From Solibaculum mannosilyticum (GTDB taxonomy: Bacteria; Bacillota; Clostridia; Oscillospirales; Acutalibacteraceae), in the NCBI RefSeq assembly GCF_015140235.1, contig NZ_AP023321.1, positions 1,106,501 to 1,170,500 on the forward strand: 64,000 nt of DNA, in the 5' to 3' direction. The notes beneath the pieces were generated by a model. The model saw nothing but the letters and a program-made list of their open reading frames with translations. It did not search any database and was not told the DNA's origin. A program made the position numbers and the translations under genes. Positions 61,130-64,000 of this stretch are shown in pieces (position 1 is the stretch's first letter; each line of letters opens with the position of its first letter).

Positions 61130-62746
61130 TTATTCGGGCAAGTCAATCTTGCCGACAAAGCTGTAATAAATCTCAATGTCCTGCCTGCGGGTGCCGTTCT
61201 CATCATAGCTGCACTCATGCACCACAATTTTCTCGATCATTTCCCGCAAGAGAGTGGGGGTCAGTTCTTCAAAGGCAAGGTGCTTGCGGACAATGCCCAT
61301 AAATTTCTCGGCGTTGACGGTAGCTGCCTGTGACTTGTCCAGTTCGGCTTGCAGGGCGGCGGCTCTCTTTTTCAGCTCCGCTTGCTCGGCTTCGTAGTCA
61401 GCCGACAGTTCCATGAAACGCTCATCGCTGATTTTGCCGTTTACATTGTCCTCATACAGCCGCTTGATAATGCGGCTGATTTCAGAAATGCGTTCCTGCG
61501 CCTGTTCAAGCTGCTTGATGGCTGCGGCGGTCTTTCGCTTGCCGCCGATCTCGTTCTGCTGGACAAGTAGTTTCACAAACCGGCTCTCATGCTTGGCTGC
61601 GTATTCGGTCACTTGCCGGAGATTTGCCAGGACACCAGCGGTCAACAGATCGGTGCGGATAAAGTGCGCCGTACAGTTGCGGGTGCGCTTCTTGTAGCTG
61701 CCGCAGATGTAGCAGTCCTGTTTGCGGTCTTTGTTCTGATACCGCTGCTGATACAGCACATGGCCGCAGTCGGCGCAGAACAAAATCCCGGAGAACAGCC
61801 CCACTTCATCGTAGCGGTTCGGGCGTTTGCGCTGTTTGCGTAACTCCTGCACCCGTTCCCATGTTTCCTTGTCGATGATCGGCTCATGGTGGTTCTCGAA
61901 AATGGCCTGCTTCTCGACGGGGTTCTCTATGCTGTGCTTGACCTTATAAGAAGGCTTTTCCGTTTTGAAGTTCACCAGACATCCGGTGTACTCTCGGTTT
62001 TCGAGGATATGAACGACGGTGTTGGTCGCCCATTTGCACTCATAGCCTGGGTGATAACGGCGGGTGCTGCCTGTCCGCTGATATTCCAGCGTCCCCGGCG
62101 TGGGGATTTGCTGCTCCGTCAGCATACGGGCAATCTTGGTCGGGCCGTTCCCGGCAAGGCAAAGCTGGTAAATCTGCTGCACCACCGGGGCGGCTTCCTC
62201 GTCTATAATAAAATTCTCGTCCTCGTCCATCACATAGCCGTAAACCGGCTTGCTGGTAACAGGCTTGCCGCTCATGCCTTTTGACTTTTTCACTGCCTTG
62301 ATTTTCTTGCTCGTATCTCTCACCAGCCATTCATTGAACAGATTTCGCAGCGGGGTAAAATCGTTGTCCATGCCCTCGCTGGCACTGTCCACATTATCGT
62401 TGACAGCGATAAAACGCACACCCTTTTGAGGGAACAGCATTTCCGTGTAAAACCCTACCTGCAAGTAGTTTCGCCCTAACCGGCTCATGTCCTTGACGAT
62501 GACCGTACCCACTTTCCCGGCTTCAATGTCCGCAAGCATGGCTTGAAATCCGGGCCGCTGGAAGTTCGCGCCGGAAAAACCGTCGTCGGTGTACCAGCGC
62601 AGATTGGTAAAGCCGTTCTGTTTTGCGTAGGTTTCGAGTATCCTTTTTTGGTTCGATATGGAATTACTCTCGCCTTGCAATTCATCCTCGTGGGACAATC
62701 TCGGATAAAGGGCGGTAATGAGGTTTTGGGTGGCTTGTCTTAACAT
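61130..62746 (-). CDS. Serine recombinase with DUF4368-type C-terminus
   Basis: A 538-residue enzyme. The resolvase domain starts ITALYPRLSHEDELQGESNS (nucleophile Ser), with DGFSGANFQRPGFQ and VKDMSRLGRNYLQVG. The recombinase domain and a zinc ribbon (CADCGHVLY...CYICG...CTAHFIR) follow, then a coiled coil and a C-terminal DUF4368-like segment (EELTPTLLREMIEKIVVHE). It is a different subfamily from the integrase at 43096. It is likely to mobilise its own short element or the ICE remnant. Confidence 0.92.
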   Translation of the reverse strand: MLRQATQNLITALYPRLSHEDELQGESNSISNQKRILETYAKQNGFTNLRWYTDDGFSGANFQRPGFQAMLADIEAGKVGTVIVKDMSRLGRNYLQVGFYTEMLFPQKGVRFIAVNDNVDSASEGMDNDFTPLRNLFNEWLVRDTSKKIKAVKKSKGMSGKPVTSKPVYGYVMDEDENFIIDEEAAPVVQQIYQLCLAGNGPTKIARMLTEQQIPTPGTLEYQRTGSTRRYHPGYECKWATNTVVHILENREYTGCLVNFKTEKPSYKVKHSIENPVEKQAIFENHHEPIIDKETWERVQELRKQRKRPNRYDEVGLFSGILFCADCGHVLYQQRYQNKDRKQDCYICGSYKKRTRNCTAHFIRTDLLTAGVLANLRQVTEYAAKHESRFVKLLVQQNEIGGKRKTAAAIKQLEQAQERISEISRIIKRLYEDNVNGKISDERFMELSADYEAEQAELKKRAAALQAELDKSQAATVNAEKFMGIVRKHLAFEELTPTLLREMIEKIVVHECSYDENGTRRQDIEIYYSFVGKIDLPE

Positions 62747-62768
62747 AAAATCCTCCGTTTCCGACAGC

Positions 62769-62817
62769 CAGCCCCACTATTCCGTGGTTTCATTGTACCA
62801 CGGAACGGCGGGGGCTG
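62769..62817. repeat. Long hairpin upstream of the second recombinase
   Basis: CAGCCCC (62769-62775) pairs with GGGGCTG (62811-62817), and inside it TTCCGTGGT pairs with ACCACGGAA around a short loop. It is 23 bp upstream of the recombinase start codon, where a crossover or regulatory structure might lie. Confidence 0.65.
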
Positions 62818-62971
62818 TACAGCGGCAAAAGCGTTAAATTTGCTTCTTTACAGCTTTTCAATTTTCCGATTTTTATGGTATGGGTTGTCGTCCCATATTT
62901 GCAGTAGAAAAGTTCATAACTCCGTGGTATACTCTGATTTAACAAAAAAATCAGAAGTTAAAGGAGAAAAC

Positions 62972-63172
62972 ATGAAGTATACAATAGATGAATTAACCGC
63001 GGCCAAAAGGCAAATTGATTCAACTCTGCACAAGCTAAGAGAAACAGTAAAAACATTTGAATCAAAGGATAATTCCGAGCGTTATAAATCACAAATCACA
63101 TTGGCAAAGAGAAGAATAAAAGCCTTTGAAATTGCAAATTATTTTATAGAGAATGAGATTAAGAATTGCTAA
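62972..63172 (+). CDS. Small helical protein in the insertion
   Basis: A 66-residue protein from ATG 62972 (AAAGGAG upstream). It is almost fully helical and charged (YTIDELTAAKRQIDSTLHKLRETVKTFESKDNSERY, ITLAKRRIKAFEIANYFI) and AT-rich in codon use, unlike its neighbours. It could be a regulator or antitoxin-like cargo. Function is unknown. Confidence 0.6.
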   Translation: MKYTIDELTAAKRQIDSTLHKLRETVKTFESKDNSERYKSQITLAKRRIKAFEIANYFIENEIKNC

Positions 63173-63197
63173 AGCACTTCCGATTTTCGTTCCAGCG

Positions 63198-63223
63198 GTC
63201 ATGCTCCCTGGCATGGCCGCTTT
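63198..63223 (-). terminator. Hairpin after TnpW
   Basis: GCGGTCATGC pairs with GCATGGCCGC (one G-T pair). On the - strand no long T run follows, so it is a weak terminator or a processing structure. Confidence 0.4.
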
Positions 63224-63236
63224 TCCATGCCCCGGT

Positions 63237-63431
63237 TCACGCCGGATAAGTCGGCTCCTGTGTAGCAGCGGCTTCCGCTTCCAGTACCCGCGCCATTTTG
63301 TCGGCGGCTGTGGTTGTGGTGTCTTTCTTGAAATAGCCGGACACGACAAGGACGGAATTGCCCATGCGGATTTCCGTCACACAGTCAGGGCGGCGGGTGG
63401 TGCGGGTGTCGTGCTGCTTGTTATCTGCCAT
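63237..63431 (-). CDS. TnpW-like transposon-encoded protein
   Basis: A 64-residue protein from ATG 63431 (AAAGGAG upstream). The sequence RPDCVTEIRMGNSVLVVSGYFKKDTTTTAADKMARVLEAEA is the pattern of the small TnpW family that follows the DnaC-like gene in Tn1549-type elements. It is thought to be an accessory to transfer; its role is unknown. Confidence 0.85.
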   Translation of the reverse strand: MADNKQHDTRTTRRPDCVTEIRMGNSVLVVSGYFKKDTTTTAADKMARVLEAEAAATQEPTYPA

Positions 63432-63445
63432 AGGCAATACTCCTT

Positions 63446-64000
63446 TCAGTCGGTAATCAGTTTCTTCATGCTCTCCATTTTCCGCTTGGCGGTTTCCTGC
63501 CGGAAGTTGTCGCCGGTAAAGCGTACCGGGACGCACATGGAAAGCAGGCGGTCATAAATCCGGGAATGGGCGGTGTCCTCCGGGTTGTGCAGGTCGTCCA
63601 GCGTAAGGTTGGTCGTGACGATCAGCGGCTTGCCGCTGCGGTAACGGCTGTCAATCACATTGAACACCTGTTCCAGCCCGTATTCCGTCCCGCGTTCCAT
63701 GCCGAAGTCGTCAAGGATCAGCAGCGGATAACGACAAAGGCGGGAAATGTACTCGTTGCGCCCCTCAAAGCTGGCGGCAAGGTCATTGAGGATAAGAGCA
63801 AAGTTCGTCATGCGGACGGGGATTTCTTTCTCCATGAGGGCGTTTGCGATACAGCCTGCAAGGTAGCTTTTGCCGGTGCCTACGCCGCCCCAGAACAGGC
63901 AGCCGATATTGTCTGTCCGCATATCTTCCCAATGCTCCACATACCGGCGGGCAAGCCCGGTCTGCGGGTTCCTGCCGTTGTCGTTCTCGAAAGTCCAGTC
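63446..64000 (-). CDS. DnaC/IstB-like ATP-binding protein (5' end outside window)
   Basis: A partial AAA+ ATPase; the N-terminus lies beyond the window. It has Walker A GGVGTGKSY, the strand LLILDDFGMER as Walker B, and sensor-like VTTNLTLDDL. This is the helicase-loader-like protein paired with a replication initiator in Tn1549-like elements. It probably supports plasmid-like replication of the excised circle. ATG 63940 is only an internal Met. Confidence 0.88.
   Translation of the reverse strand, partial: DWTFENDNGRNPQTGLARRYVEHWEDMRTDNIGCLFWGGVGTGKSYLAGCIANALMEKEIPVRMTNFALILNDLAASFEGRNEYISRLCRYPLLILDDFGMERGTEYGLEQVFNVIDSRYRSGKPLIVTTNLTLDDLHNPEDTAHSRIYDRLLSMCVPVRFTGDNFRQETAKRKMESMKKLITD

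Larger units (their letters stand above)
61043..63175. mobile_element. Serine-recombinase insertion that breaks Maff2
   Basis: The stretch contains a serine recombinase (-), a hairpin and a 66-residue AT-rich gene (+). The left edge is set by the broken Maff2 frame at 61042/61043. The right edge is approximate, before the hairpin that follows TnpW (about 63198-63223). No terminal repeats are obvious, as expected for serine recombinases. Confidence 0.5.
43040..64000. mobile_element. Tn1549/CTn-type integrative conjugative element (right end outside window)
   Basis: From a large serine recombinase at the left edge to a DnaC-like ATPase at the right edge, the order sigma factor, relaxase, MobC, Cys-rich VLP protein, CD1107, DUF4315, CD1108, VirB4, PrgI, VirB6, Maff2 and TnpW (read on the - strand in reverse) is the signature of Tn1549-type elements in Clostridia. 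It is more G+C-rich than the host genes. The Maff2 end is broken by a second serine recombinase, and the coupling protein VirD4 is not seen, so the copy in the window may not be able to transfer itself. Confidence 0.88.

Overview
The window looks like a chromosome segment of a spore-forming low-G+C Gram-positive anaerobe. The evidence is a Phe T-box leader before pheST, an IreB-type protein, the sporulation protein YunB, a Bce-type bacitracin-sensing module, rubredoxin, strong GGAGG ribosome sites and frequent TTG starts. An Oscillospirales/Clostridia host is my inference; no rRNA or tRNA is present to settle it.

Region 1 (about 1-18150, all +) is a large co-oriented accessory island. In order it encodes a GrpE-like factor, a lidless Hsp70, an Hsp70 fused to a vWA domain, a J-like/zinc-ribbon/FN3 protein, a zinc-ribbon GTPase, a large protein resembling the GTPase-associated GAP1 family, two tiny paralogous acidic proteins, a HerA/VirB4-like ATPase with a Ser/Gly-rich insert, a ENDO-NS-type nuclease toxin, a YezG/DUF600-type immunity protein and a transglutaminase-like protease. 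It reads as one chaperone- and NTPase-controlled effector system, and is the best candidate in the window for an uncharacterised biological system.

Region 2 (about 18160-42850) is mostly ordinary chromosome: an SDR reductase, an ArsR/HMA/CadA metal-efflux operon, an amidase plus holin-like pair, a tyrosine recombinase, a lipoprotein, acpS and the NAD(P)H-hydrate repair enzyme, T-box-pheS-pheT, ireB, yunB, rubredoxin, bceRS and bceAB, feoAB with a divergent DtxR/MntR regulator, and corA. corA has a 25-codon leader ORF that recalls magnesium-sensing leader peptides.

Region 3 (about 43040 to the right edge, mostly -) is a Tn1549/CTn-type integrative conjugative element, visibly more G+C-rich than the host. 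It carries a large serine recombinase, sigma factor, relaxase, MobC and type IV secretion genes (VirB6, PrgI, VirB4, an NlpC/P60 protein, the CD1107 family), a SpoVG-like protein, TnpW and a DnaC-like ATPase. A second serine recombinase with a small AT-rich gene has cut into the Maff2 gene; the coupling protein VirD4 and its partner, normally found there, are absent from the window. An XRE plus M23 peptidase pair is AT-rich cargo.

The most striking pattern in the element is a 23-bp palindrome (arms CTTCGGGCC and GGCCCGAAG, 5-nt spacer) present 14 times at gene boundaries. In five cases it is fused to an AAAGGAGG ribosome site 16-22 nt before the start codon, and in three cases it is translated in frame as S-G-H-x-G-P-K.
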